Assembly (NCBI GenBank): GCA_948474755.1
Contig: CAOLHI010000396.1
Location: 62,001-126,000 of the forward strand
Length of the DNA: 64,000 bases
Direction of reading: 5' to 3'
Source: Ctenosaura bakeri
Lineage: Eukaryota > Chordata > Lepidosauria > Squamata > Iguanidae
Part shown: piece by piece, positions 22,300 through 32,222 of the stretch
Layout: each line of letters starts with the position of its first letter
How positions within the stretch are numbered: position 1 is the first letter of the stretch
Notes under the pieces: generated by a model
Told to the model about the DNA's origin: nothing
What the model saw: only the letters and a program-made list of their open reading frames with translations
Database searches by the model: none
Position numbers and translations under genes: made by a program

Positions 22300-23379
22300 C
22301 AGTTCTTAACCTTTTCTTTGCCATGAACCCTATTTAAATAGCTTTTGTTGCCACAGACCACCAAGATGTAACTCAAGGTTTAGAACACTAAAGTGCATCC
22401 AATATTTAAAGTTGCTCATGAGAGGTCTTTAGATTTGGAGAAAAGGAAGAAATAAGTAAATTCAGACACTCCAATTATAATATTTTTATAGGTTGTTGGG
22501 CTTTCTGAGTTTTGAGGCCGTGTTCTATTTTCTCCTGACGTTTCACCTGCATCTATGGCTGGCATCTTCAGAGGATATGGTGGCATGGAAGTGAAACAGA
22601 ATATACTTGTGTAGTCCCCTGGGTGGGGGGTGGGATCAATTTGCACGTGTTACGGTTGACCTATTGTTAAATGGGATATCCCCCAGGGTTGTATTGTTAG
22701 TCAGGGGATATGCATAACAGTGCATTGAGTACATTAGCAGCCCATTGTGTTGTTCCCTGTAGAGGGACCTCCAGGGTCTGGGTGCTGTTCATTGGCATGT
22801 TTTTGAGTCTTGATTTTCATGTTCTTCAGTACTGGTGGCCAAATTTTGTTTACTTTCTGAGTTTCTTCTTTCCTGTTGAAATTGTCCATGTGTTTATGGA
22901 TTTTGATGGCCTCTTTGTGCAGTCTGACATAATAGTTGTCAGAATGATCCAGAATTTCACACAGAATTTCTGGATCATTCTGACAACTACTATGGAACAC
23001 CCACAACAACCTATGGATTCCGGCTATGAAAGCCTTTGACTTTACATATAATATTTTTATTGGAATGATTCCTGTCAGGGGCATTCACTTACATGTGCTC
23101 AATCAGTGCAGAAGTAGCTACTGCTGAATACATTTTTTTTTTTTTTGCTATCAAACATTTATTTTCATAATTTTTGAACAGTTTGAGATATTGTAATGAA
23201 TCATTGTACAAATAATGTCTATCACTGGGAAAAGACTCTTTGAGATCAATGTATGTCTTTCTTCCTTGCTTTCAATTTTAATTGTAAAAGCTCATAACAT
23301 TTCTTCAAGACTTTGTGCCCCCCCCCGTGAATACATTGCAGACCTCCAGAGTCTATGGGCCACAAGTTAAGGACCACTG
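22300..23379 (+). mobile_element. hAT-like non-autonomous element split by a Penelope insertion
   Basis: The left end CAGTTCTTAACCTTTTC and the right end CAAGTTAAGGACCACTG are inverted repeats of the hAT CAGTGGTTCTTAACC type, with two bases missing on the left. The interior is AT-rich with no open frame apart from the inserted element at 22490-23046. No clean 8-bp duplication is seen, so the boundaries are approximate. Confidence 0.5.
22490..23046 (-). mobile_element. Penelope-like retroelement 3' fragment
   Basis: The minus strand encodes VRLHKEAIKIHKHMDNFNRK followed by EETQKVNKIWPPVL, the typical extreme C-terminal end of Penelope-like proteins next to their GIY-YIG nuclease domain. A 14-bp target duplication TATAATATTTTTAT flanks it (22476-22489 and 23047-23060). 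The side distal to the gene end carries GGTTGTTGGGCTTTCTGAG, a common Penelope 3' motif. A 22-bp inverted repeat (TTGTCAGAATGATCCAGAAT type) lies at about 22938-22989. Only the 3' end of the element is present. Confidence 0.75.
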
Positions 23380-23380
23380 A

Positions 23381-23598
23381 TATACTGGTTTGAATGCTGG
23401 GCTAGTACTCCAGGAGACCATGCTTTAAATCCTCATTCAGCTGTGGAAATCCAATGAGATGACTTTGGGCAAACTAAACTCAGCCTTAAAAGAAAGACTA
23501 TGGCCAACCTCCTCTGAATAAATCTAGCTCAGGAACCTGTAGGATAGGGTTGCCAGAACTTCAGAAATGACCTAAAGGCATATAACAATAACAAAAAG
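23381..23598 (+). mobile_element. Sauria-type tRNA SINE, old copy
   Basis: CTGGTTTGAATGCTGGGCTA, then CAGCTGTGGAAATCCAATGA, CCTCCTCTGAATAAATCTAG and a degenerate tail GGGTTGCCAGAACTTCAG ending GGCATATAACAATAAC. It abuts the hAT-like right end. Confidence 0.75.
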
Positions 23599-23639
23599 GA
23601 ATAGCATAATTTTAAATACCCTTTCCTCACAAACAGTCA

Positions 23640-24060
23640 ATTCCCAAACCCTCTCCCCACCCCGCAAAAAAAGTCTTCAACTGCTACCAGAAAGACACCG
23701 TGGATGGAGATAGTCTAGCCTCTTTAGGAGTGGAGTACCACAGCCTGGAGGCAGCCAGGAAGAAGGTACTGTCCCCTGTAAACAATTTGTTTTGTTCACT
23801 GGGGCAATTCGCCTACAGTTCCAATATTTTAAGGTTGTTATTGGCAATTAGTTTTGCCAGTAGGCCCCAAATGAAAACAAAGCTGGGTGATATGGGCTGG
23901 ATGCAAAGGTCCGTTATCACAAACACTAATCCTCTCTATCACTCTCTTGGCCCGAGAGTGATAATTTACAGGGCTCTGGTGTCCCAGAAGCGCTCAGGTG
24001 TTAACCAGTGTTCTTCCAGTTTACTTATTATTTGCATGTATAATCTATATTTCCTCCCAT
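23640..24060 (+). repeat. Probable LINE-derived non-coding repeat fragment
   Basis: GGAGTGGAGTACCACAGCCT, GGAGGCAGCCAGGAAGAAGG and ACTGTCCCCTGT resemble the widely dispersed squamate L2-type 3' non-coding sequence. A related block occurs at 52057-52335. An open frame of 120 codons across it looks incidental. Confidence 0.4.
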
Positions 24061-24544
24061 GAGCTCCCTTTTTCCCTGCTTTATTCTCACTGCAACTTTC
24101 TGTGTCTGTCTGAGAGAGAGAGCAACTAGCCCAAGGTCACCTAGTGATTTTGTTGCTAAAATCTCTGCCTTATTCTGTGTCTTCTCCTTGTCCAGGTCTC
24201 TATGTCCATTTGATGTTCACACTTTGAATTGGGGTTTACAGGACAGACTCCAGTAAACTCAGTTCTTATGATAAATTCCCCTTGAATTCTGTGAGAGTAT
24301 GACCTGTTCCAGAGTTGCATCTGTCATGTGAGTGTTAGAGGAATTCAGAGGTGGGGCAGGATCTCTCATTCAGGTTCTGTTTGAGGCAGTTCAGAGCCAG
24401 CGAGGTAAACAAAGAATCGCACTTTGCTCTCTTGCTTTTCTGTTAAGCAGAAGTCGGAGCTACATGTAAAACAGCCTAGTAAATATAGAAATAGTAGATT
24501 TATTTCTGCATCCCACCTCTGTCCTATCATCTTTGCAAGTACAT

Positions 24545-24925
24545 GTGAGAACACAGAAGGGTCTTCTTAGTAGCTGTCTCCAGGCTCTGGAACTCCTTTC
24601 CCAGAAAAATTAGATTTGCATCCTCCCTACTTTCTTTTCACAGCCAAGTTAAGATTTTTGTTTGTTTGTTTGTTTGTTTAGCTAGGCCTTTGATAATTGT
24701 CTATATAAGGCACATCCCACCAAAATAATATGCTGGATCTTGCTTACTGTTATGCTGGTGTGTGTTTGTGTGTTTCAGGATATATATTTTTTAAATCAGG
24801 TTTTAAAATTTTGATTGTGTATTGTTTTAACTTTGCATCTTGTGTTTTTTAAACTATTTTTTTTTTAGTTGTTAGGCACTTTGAACTGGGGGAAAAGCAG
24901 AACAGATACAAAAATACAAACAATA
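24545..24925 (+). mobile_element. L2-type LINE 3' end
   Basis: CTCCAGGCTCTGGAACTCCTTTCCC corresponds to the LWNSFP-like C-terminal end common to L2-group LINEs. It is followed by TCTTTTCACAGCCAAGTTAAG, a (TTTG)n run, AGCTAGGCCTTTGATA and a 3' end ATGTTAGGCACTTTGAACTG-type region near 24873. The copy is degraded. The sequence motifs are quoted in part. Confidence 0.5.
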
Positions 24926-25204
24926 TCAATAATAGTGGTGTTCAAGGTGACATCAGGTTGAGGCAAGCAATTTTTTCTTAAAAATTTTCAACAAACTCAT
25001 CAGAACAAGCCGCTGAGCTTTCCAATACAGAGTTCAGTGCAGTAGATTAAAGCAGCCCCTGAACCACCCAGAAAAGCTGAGTCTAATAGCTACTCAAGGA
25101 GATCATGGAAGCAGCAAATAAGCAATACTTCACCATTATGCAGTATGTACAACACTGGGCTCTCATACACATTTGACCATCCCCAAAGAATCTTGTATGC
25201 CTTG

Positions 25205-25350
25205 TACCAACCATCTTCCATCAGAGATTTTTGAGGAGAGCCTGGATAGCTTTATCAGGAATGCCATTACAAAGGTGTTTCCTGTGCTACCAGGAGCTTC
25301 ACCTAGATAACATTTTAGGTCCCTTCCAAACTCTATGATTTCTGTTCTCT
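25205..25350 (+). mobile_element. CR1-type LINE 3' end, plus strand
   Basis: GAGAGCCTGGATAGCTTTAT, TTTCCTGTGCTACCAGGAGC and TAGGTCCCTTCCAAACTCTA then TGATTTCTG. This is the sauropsid CR1-like 3' end (consensus near GGTCCCTTCCAACTCTATGA). It is followed after a short spacer by an inverted partial copy. Confidence 0.7.
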
Positions 25351-25375
25351 TTAATTAAGAGACCATAAGTTCAGA

Positions 25376-25452
25376 GATGGTCCCTTAATTAAATAGAACA
25401 GAATCACAGAATTTGGAAGGGACCTCAAATGTTACCCAGTTGAAGCTCCTGG
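25376..25452 (-). mobile_element. CR1-type LINE 3' end, minus strand
   Basis: GAATCACAGAATTTGGAAGG, GACCTCAAATGTTACCCAGT and TGAAGCTCCTGG. It is the reverse complement of the neighbouring fragment's end, forming a 75-bp-arm inverted repeat with 25290-25365. Confidence 0.7.
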
Positions 25453-25453
25453 A

Positions 25454-25835
25454 AGAGAGCCAGCATCGTGCAGTGGTTTGAAAGTTGGACTATGACCCTG
25501 GAGGCTAGGGTTCAATTCTCTGCCCAGCCACGGAAACCCACTGGATGACCTTGAACACATCACACACTTTCAGCCCCAGAAAAATCCCATGATAGATTTG
25601 CCTTAGGCCATTTCCTCACTAGATTGTTATAGCGTTATGTTTCCACTTTCAACATCCTATGGAATCCTGGAGTTTGCAGTTTCGGGAGAGGCCAGCTGAC
25701 CCCTCCCGAAACTGCAAACCCCAGGATTCCATAGGATGTTGAAAGTAGAATCATAGCGCTATAACAGTCTAGTGCAGAAATGGCCTTAGAGTCTCCATAA
25801 ATCAGAAACAAATGGAAGCACACAACGACAACAAC
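25454..25835 (+). mobile_element. Sauria-type tRNA SINE split by a MITE
   Basis: The first part, 25454-25605, runs from GAGCCAGCATCGTGCAGTGG to GATAGATTTGCCTTA. The second part, 25786-25835, continues TTAGAGTCTCCATAAATCAG to ACACAACGACAACAAC. Removing the MITE and one TTA restores the usual SINE tail order, so the MITE inserted into an existing SINE with a 3-bp TTA duplication. Confidence 0.88.
25606..25785. mobile_element. Palindromic GGCC-end MITE with TTA duplication
   Basis: 180 bp. The ends are GGCCATTTCCTCACTAGATT and TAGTGCAGAAATGGCC. The arms contain TTATAGCG, CCACTTTCAACATCC and GGAATCCTGGAGTTTGCAGT. TTA flanks both sides (25603-25605 and 25786-25788), which supports a PIF/Harbinger-like transposition mechanism. 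Confidence 0.88.
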
Positions 25836-26965
25836 AAAGTTGAAGAAATGCTCAATAATACACTGTGAATTCTGCCCAGATCATCCATCTGCTTGTGATC
25901 TGTGCTGAAAGATGCCATGCCCACTCAAACATGATAGCAGAAGTCTAAACAGGAGCTTCATGACCTTGTCTACTATTACATAGCTACTGACCTCATTTAC
26001 ACATAATCTGTACACTTTTTAAAAAAAACTTAATGGACTCTAATGTGACCTGCCAGTGATAAGCACTACTTGTTATTTATACATTTTGGCAAGTGAAGCA
26101 GCTTTAGCCAAGGATTTTATCCAAGAACAACCAGAACATTTTAGAATATTAAAAGTCACCCTATGGGTGTGACAATAAAGGAAGGAAGGAATGATCAATT
26201 TTCTTAGGAAAAGCGTTTTAAAAAATAAGCCTTTATCTATAACAGAACATCTTTTCTAATCTTACCAGAACAAATATGCAGTTAGTTATGGATCTGCTGG
26301 TCTCTCTGAGAACATTTCAAGATTTCCTGCAGCAGCTGGCTTTACTTCTATCCTGAGGTAGAGTGGGGGGCTTAGCAGGAGAAAAATGAAGAGAGAAATA
26401 AGCTTGACTGTTGTATCACAGTGATCACTATGGATTTTCTGATTACAAATTGAAAGTTGTTTTACATTTACCTGTTCTTTAGGAGTTTATTTTCTTGTTT
26501 GACTGATCCACATTAGGAAACAGCACTTCTTTCCTTATTTTTTCTTTTTTAAAAAAAATATATTTCAAACCAATTATGGGGAAAAAAAACCTGGGTTAAA
26601 AATTAATAAAACACATCAACCAGATAAATGTTTTTTCTTTCCATTAGCTGGATGAACATTGTTTTTCCAATCTCACTGATACCTGTCAGAAAAAAAAAAG
26701 TAGGATTCTGTCACATGGTCAAAAGCTTGATTCTCTAGTAGCATGGAGTGTAAGATTTGATAAGCGGGTATCATTTTGTTGCTTGCACACCAGTTCTTTG
26801 TAACAGCGGGCATTTATTGAGGGAACAGATGGGGTGCATCAGTTATCTTTTGTGCCTTCTGTTTTCCACAAAGACCAGGAATCTGAGTCACAGTGAGTGA
26901 AAGTATCACAGAATAAATCAAGTATTTCAGGAGAGACCGATTTTATTAAGCCTTAAAATCTTGGT
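25836..26965. other. Intronic interval, no gene seen
   Basis: AT-rich with several A or T runs. No feature supported. Confidence 0.45.
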
Positions 26966-28090
26966 GTGATTCCTACAAAGTCAAGCATTTTAATCTTCTT
27001 TATATTTCTGTCTCTGAAAGTTGCTGAAGGGACTAAAACATTTAATGTAACTCTGGATATGAGTGGACAAATGAGTGTCCTGGTTCAGTGGCAAAAATCC
27101 AAAAGCCCTGTGCACAGATGCCTAGAGCATGTTATTTTTTCATATATAGAGATTCTGCTCATGGTGCTTCCTGCTCCAGCTCCTTGTACTGCATCAGCTG
27201 GTGTCTTGCAGGGTTCCCAGACTTCTAGAATAATTTTTGAATGCACAAGGAAGGTGAGCCTTAATTGCTCTGGTACAAACATGACTCTTTGAATCCTCAG
27301 CAATAACTTTTTATATCACCTTAATCATTTTATAGCTATCACCTTATTAATGTTTAGCTCACATTCATTTTGCCAGAACTTGAGCAACTACAATGTCCAA
27401 AGTCAGGGCACTTTTGCATTTAGCTTGTACCTAATGGCTTGGGGTGGGGGGCTGATTGATCTCAATCATTTCTTAAAGCCCTGTGTTAGGCAGTAGTCTG
27501 GCCAAGGATTTAGCGGCTGAGGAGCCTGTGGTGCTCAAGCTTTCTTGAATGCAAAAGACTTGAGTTCTTTAGTATCCCAAACCAGAGACCCTGAGCTTGA
27601 AGGACCGGAGATCTTGAAGAATGGAGATCCAGAGCCTGGGACTTGTGAACCCAAGCCAACATTGATGGTCCCTTTAGCTAACATCAGCATTGGACAGCAC
27701 ATTTTCTTACAAGAGCTGCATGGTGCTTGGAGCCAATGCACCAAGATGAACAGCATGATGGCCTCATGGAGAGACAAAAGAGTACTTGGTATCAGTCCAA
27801 AGGCCTATTTTATTCATGCTTTGAGGGAAGAGGTGAAGCCTGAGAAAACCCAAAGGAATAGTTGTGTTTTGTATCTTATTGGAGCAAAGTCCTCAATCAG
27901 AGCTGTGTCAAATGTGGCACTGCCTGACCTTTCCTGGTTCTGTTCTCCCCACCTCCAGTGGGTTCTTATGATAGGGCAGAATGTGACAAGCAGCAGGATC
28001 CTGACTATGTTTACTGAAGGTCCCAAAGCAAATGCCACAGATATTCAAAGATGTCTTTACTCCTTTATACAATCCAGACCTGAAGGTTAG
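26966..28090 (+). pseudogene. Quasi-open frame of about 375 codons, possible retro-pseudogene
   Basis: One reading frame runs across 1,125 bp with only three stops (27290, 27494, 27518) in AT-rich DNA where about twenty would be expected. The first open part (108 codons) starts with a hydrophobic signal-like segment (SILIFFIFLSLKVAEG) and has NxT/NxS sites. The last part (181 codons) is uninterrupted. Weak resemblance to the endoglin/betaglycan family is visible by eye: a CSGTNMTLIL...HL pattern like the start of their ZP domain, and a SPHLQW...SSRILTMFTEGPKANAT stretch like their orphan domain. The order of these parts is permuted relative to those proteins. A degraded CR1 follows. No intron or poly(A) evidence is clear. 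Identity is unproven. Confidence 0.35.
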
Positions 28091-28289
28091 CACTGACAGC
28101 AGATTTGAGTAGAATTCTGAAAGGAGAAGTCAAGAGTGTCAAATGTTTCCAAAATAAAAGTTCATCTGTTCTGCGTACCACAGGTCAGGAAAACTAGAAC
28201 AAAAGCCAAGAGGACACACACTTGACTGCTGCTCCTCTCAGAAAAATATATAGCAGATCGCTAAAATTAGCTTCTGTACCATAGTTCAT

Positions 28290-29450
28290 AGAGTGGCCAA
28301 TGTAGCATCATTTTTTGAAAGAGGAATCAGAGTGAGTCCAGGAAACTACCGGCTAAATTAACTTAATGTCTGTTCCAGGTAAAGTAGTAGAAATAATTGT
28401 TAAAGTTATAATTGTCAAGCATGTACAAGAACAAGTCATGCAAAAGAGGAGTCAATGAGCCTCTGTGAAGGCAATCCCTATCTCCCTGCCATTTCAGTTT
28501 TTTGAAAATCTGCAAACATGGGGACAGGGTGACCCAGTAAACGTATGTTCACTCAGATTTTCAAAAAAGGTTATGTCACTCCTCGAGCCTCTCTGAGTTA
28601 TGTCGCTCCTCAAGCCTCTCTGAGTAAACCTAATAATTATGGAATAATAAGACAAGTGATTTTATGAATTAGTAATAGACTAAAGAACAGAAAGCAGAGA
28701 ATAGGAATAAAAAGACAGCTCTTCCAGTGGATATATGTGAAATGTAGGGTCCCCCAAGGACTGTTTTTTAAAAAACAAAACAAAACAAATTAATAAATAA
28801 TCTGAGGTGAGCAGTGAGAAGGCCACATTTGCTAATAACACCATTTTAGTTGTTCAGAGCAAGCATTAATTGGGAATTGCTCCAGGGGAATCTCTCGAGC
28901 CTGGAGGAATGACCAAATTAGGTAAATGAGACTTAATGTAAGGAAGTGTAAAATTATGCATATTGGGGAAATAAAAATCTCAGCTTCACATACACATTGG
29001 CAGGATCTGAGCTGGTGTTGATGGACTGTGAAGGAAATCTTGGTATTATGGTGGATACTAGATTGATAAATGTCTTACACAGTGCACAGCTACTGTAAAG
29101 AAGGACAAATTCCATGTTGGATGTAATTTAAAAGGGAATCAAAATAAAATGGCCAATATCATACTGCTCTAATATAGGTCCATATTGTGCCCATACATGA
29201 AAAAATCTCTATAATTCCGGTCACCATACCTAAAAATGGATACAGTAGAACTAGAAAAGGTGCAGAAGAAAGCAACCGGAATTATTAAAGAGGTGCAGCC
29301 ACTTCCCTATGAAGAAAGACTTTTGGAACATTTGGGACATTTTTAAGTTAGAAAAAAAGCAAGTAATGGGAAACATGGTAGAAGTATGCATGGTGTGGAA
29401 AGACTATTTAAGGACAATACTAAAAAATGGCACAAGCATATAAACTGTTC
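28290..29450 (+). mobile_element. Degraded CR1-type LINE, reverse-transcriptase region
   Basis: GGAAACTACCGGCTAAATTA followed, after a frameshift, by codons for SVPGKVVEIIVKVIIVKHVQ matches the CR1 RT segment GNYRPVSLTSVPGK. Further on come a match to the FADDT region (AATAACACC), a match to the CKIMHIG region at about 28942, and codons for LEKVQKKATGIIK, LPYEERLLEHLG and FKLEKKQ, the CR1 C-terminal pattern. Many stops and frameshifts show it is long dead. Confidence 0.8.
28569..28626. repeat. Short tandem duplication (about 29 bp)
   Basis: Two units: TTATGTCACTCCTCGAGCCT and TTATGTCGCTCCTCAAGCCT, each followed by CTCTGAG. Lies within the CR1 fragment. Confidence 0.75.
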
Positions 29451-29462
29451 GCAGATACTCAG

Positions 29463-29656
29463 GGCCTTTCACACTAAACAATTTAAACAGCATAAGTCCA
29501 TAGTTGCCATGGTTCCATCCTATGGAATCCTGGGACTAGTTTAGGGAGGGGCATTTAATATTCCCAGCCAGATTGCTCCTCTAATGCCTCATCAGACTAC
29601 AAACCCCAGGATTCTATAGGATGGTACCATAACAGTTAAAGTGGAATAACTGCCCC
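29463..29656 (+). mobile_element. Diverged palindromic MITE
   Basis: GGCCTTTCACACTAAACAAT, CATCCTATGGAATCCTGGGA, GGGAGGGGCATTTAATATTC, CAGACTACAAACCCCAGGAT and TAAAGTGGAATAACTGCCCC follow the longer MITE subtype in order, but both ends are eroded. Confidence 0.6.
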
Positions 29657-29791
29657 AGAATTGTGTAGCATGCCATAGGCTTGAAAAGATTACATACCTG
29701 TATGTAGGACAGTCAGAGTGAAACTCCTCATTCTGCATCTCAGCGTTCCAGAGGCAAGATAAGCTTTCAACTAAAAGTGTGTGAATAAAAA

Positions 29792-30155
29792 CATGGTCTC
29801 CAACATTTTACAGATAAAGAGTGGGACACATCAGCAATATCAGAGTGTGGTCAAGATGGTAAAAGTTATTAAAGAAGAAGAACACACAGGCTATGAGATG
29901 CTGCAGCAGTTTGTTTCTGCCTGAGCCAACTAGGAAGAGCAGAATCCTGCCCCTTCCTCTTATCTCTACCTGATAAGTTAATTGAGTCCAAACTATTTTA
30001 GCACATTGAACTCAGTTTGCAGCAATTGAAGTAAACAAAGGGGGAATACGGAATGAGGAAAGAGAAACTAGAACATTTTAAAAGCACCTGAAAAGTAGGA
30101 TGATAGAAGATTACTTGGGACTGTTGCCGCAAAATCAGGAAAGTTGGAATGTGTG
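29792..30155 (+). repeat. Dispersed TIR repeat family, copy 2
   Basis: It begins CATGGTCTCCAACATTTTAC and ends AAGTTGGAATGTGTG. It aligns with 4391-4761 through CAGAGTGTGGTCAAGATGG, GAAACTAGAACATTTTAAAA and CTTGGGACTGTTGCCGC. Confidence 0.6.
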
Positions 30156-31775
30156 CTAAAAGTGCACATATGTGCACATACAGTTTTAAGACACAAGAGA
30201 AAGAGGAGATCATCTCCTTGTTTAGTTGTTCTAGCAGATTAGAGAAGGGAGATTACATCTCCAACAGGACAACTCTCTTTGGCTTCCACCCGAAAAAGGA
30301 ACAGACCTGAAATGCCTGTTAAATGTGGGTCCAGTGTGTGTGTGTGTGCTTCCTCTGTGATCTGGCAGCCCTCACAACAGAAGGGACATTGTGATAGCTT
30401 TTCTCTTCTGTAGTCCATTATCTTCATCCATTAATCAGCATTATAATCAGTAAAATCTTTCTTTACCTCAGACTTATTCTAGCCTCTGCTATTTGAAAAT
30501 ATGGTTGATGAACCCTGAGTGAATCAGGCCTCGGATTAAGACATAGGGTCATCCACAGAAGCTGAATGGTAAGAGATTTAGTTGAGATAAAAGGAAATAC
30601 TCCTTCAGGGAGTGTGCAGTTAAAACTGTAGAATTTGCCATTTCTTTGCAAGATGTGGTGATAACTGCCAACCTGCACAGCTTTAAAGAGGATTAGATAA
30701 TTTCATGGAAGATAAGGCTATTGATGGCTGCTACTCAAGATGGCTACTCACTAATTCCAATAGAATTAGTGAGTCTGGAAGGTAAACCTGAATACTGGTT
30801 GCTGGGGAACATGAGCAGCAGGGTGCCATGGCACTCATGTCCTGCTTTCCTTGGGCATCTGATGGGCTCTCTCTGAACAGAGTGGTGGACCATATACGGT
30901 CTTAGCTCTAATTCTGCAGTTTTTTCCTTACATTCCAATGTTAATTAATTAATTTTCAAGATGTCACCACCCATGACAATGAACCCAGTTTAACAAATAT
31001 AACAGGATTGCATTTATAAATGTAGATAATGGGAAGCATTAGTGCTGTAAAAGTATTAAAAGTATTTGATATGTTTGGATTACATGGAGAAGCAGATTCT
31101 GCAGGAGGCTTCCTGCAGTCATATTAATAAATGAGCATAAGGAGAGGAAGATATGGCCTTTCCCAGCCATGTACATTGCAACACAATTTGAATGCCTGCT
31201 AAGTATGGCATTGCAGAGAAAGATGGATAGATAGATAGATAAGGACAGACACACATATGTGTGTGTGTGTGTGTGTATGGATATATGTAAAAAAAATAGG
31301 TTGTTTCTACACTCAAGTGGTTTTCAGTGGGCTTGGAAAAAAATGAAATGAGAAATGAGGATGTGTCCAATATAGTAAGCATTCCATTGACAGTCTTTGT
31401 GCAGGGACTCAAAGGCAGAGCCTCCCCTTTTCACTGTTAGGCTGCCATATCAACAGTTCACAGCAAAAGGACACACAAGTGGCCTGTACTGTGCCAATAA
31501 CTCATTTGCAATGTGGTAGAATTAAATTATACTTTGTTGGGTTAATGACATGTTGTATGAGTTCAAAATGCCACTTTACACCAAGCGTAGGCAACTGTTG
31601 GGAGTTTGGGTGCTATTTTGGCCTTCCAGAATATCTCAAAAGGCTATGGTACTATCACTCTTCTCTACCCCTGTTTTTAAAACTATTTATTTATCTGTGC
31701 TAAAGAGTCCAGTTTGGGAATGGAGGTCTCGGAGAGGCATTTTTCTAATGAAGAAGTAAGCCAGAAGTTGACTCC
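30156..31775. other. Intronic interval with a (TG)n repeat
   Basis: Contains (TAGA)n/(TG)n simple repeats at about 31222-31277 and a 12-bp-arm hairpin at 30746-30774 (ACTCACTAATTC, 5-nt loop). No gene seen. Confidence 0.5.
31222..31277. repeat. (GATA)n and (TG)n microsatellites
   Basis: GATGGATAGATAGATAGATA followed by ACACACATATGTGTGTGTGT-type dinucleotide repeat. Confidence 0.85.
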
Positions 31776-31977
31776 GACCATTTCCACAGTACACTGTTCT
31801 AGTGCTATTATTCCACTTTCAACATACTATGGAATCCTGGGATTTGCAGTTTAGGGAGGGGCCTTTAGAATTCTCAGCCAGAGAGCTCTTTGGCCTCAGT
31901 AAACCACAAACCCCAAAATTCCACAGGATGTTGAAAGTGGAATAATAGCACTGTAGCAGTGTAGGGCAGAAAGGACC
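31776..31977. mobile_element. Palindromic GGCC-end MITE, longer subtype
   Basis: GACCATTTCCACAGTACACT left end; CTAGTGCTATTATTCCAC, GGAATCCTGGGATTTGCAGT, TTAGAATTCTCAGCCAGAGA, CAGTAAACCACAAACCCC; right end GTGTAGGGCAGAAAGGACC. About 200 bp, ends slightly decayed. Confidence 0.8.
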
Positions 31978-32135
31978 TCTGTTTACTTCCTGAGCCTGAA
32001 ACTGCCTGACTAAAAATAAGGTGACATAACTTTTCATTACCATTTTTCATCAGTTTTCCCCTCCTCACAATAACTTGTTGTAAGAAGATACACATATTTG
32101 TTTTTATTTATTATTTCTTTTTTTGGAAAATTGAT

Positions 32136-32222
32136 CATAGAATCATAGAAATGTAGAGCTGGAAGAGACCACAGGGGCCATCCAGTCCAACCCCCTGCCA
32201 TGCAGGAACACCCTCAAAGCAC
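32136..32222 (-). mobile_element. CR1-type LINE 3' end, minus strand
   Basis: TAGAATCATAGAAATGTAGA, GCTGGAAGAGACCACAGGGG, CCATCCAGTCCAACCCCCTG and CCATGCAGGAACACC: the reverse complement of the common squamate CR1 3' end. Confidence 0.8.

Noticed and set aside
22710..23039. 109-codon + frame across the Penelope fragment
   Set aside because: It is the antisense shadow of the Penelope protein end encoded on the minus strand.
23700..24062. 120-codon + frame as a small gene
   Set aside because: The underlying DNA resembles a dispersed LINE-like non-coding repeat and lacks a credible start or splice context.
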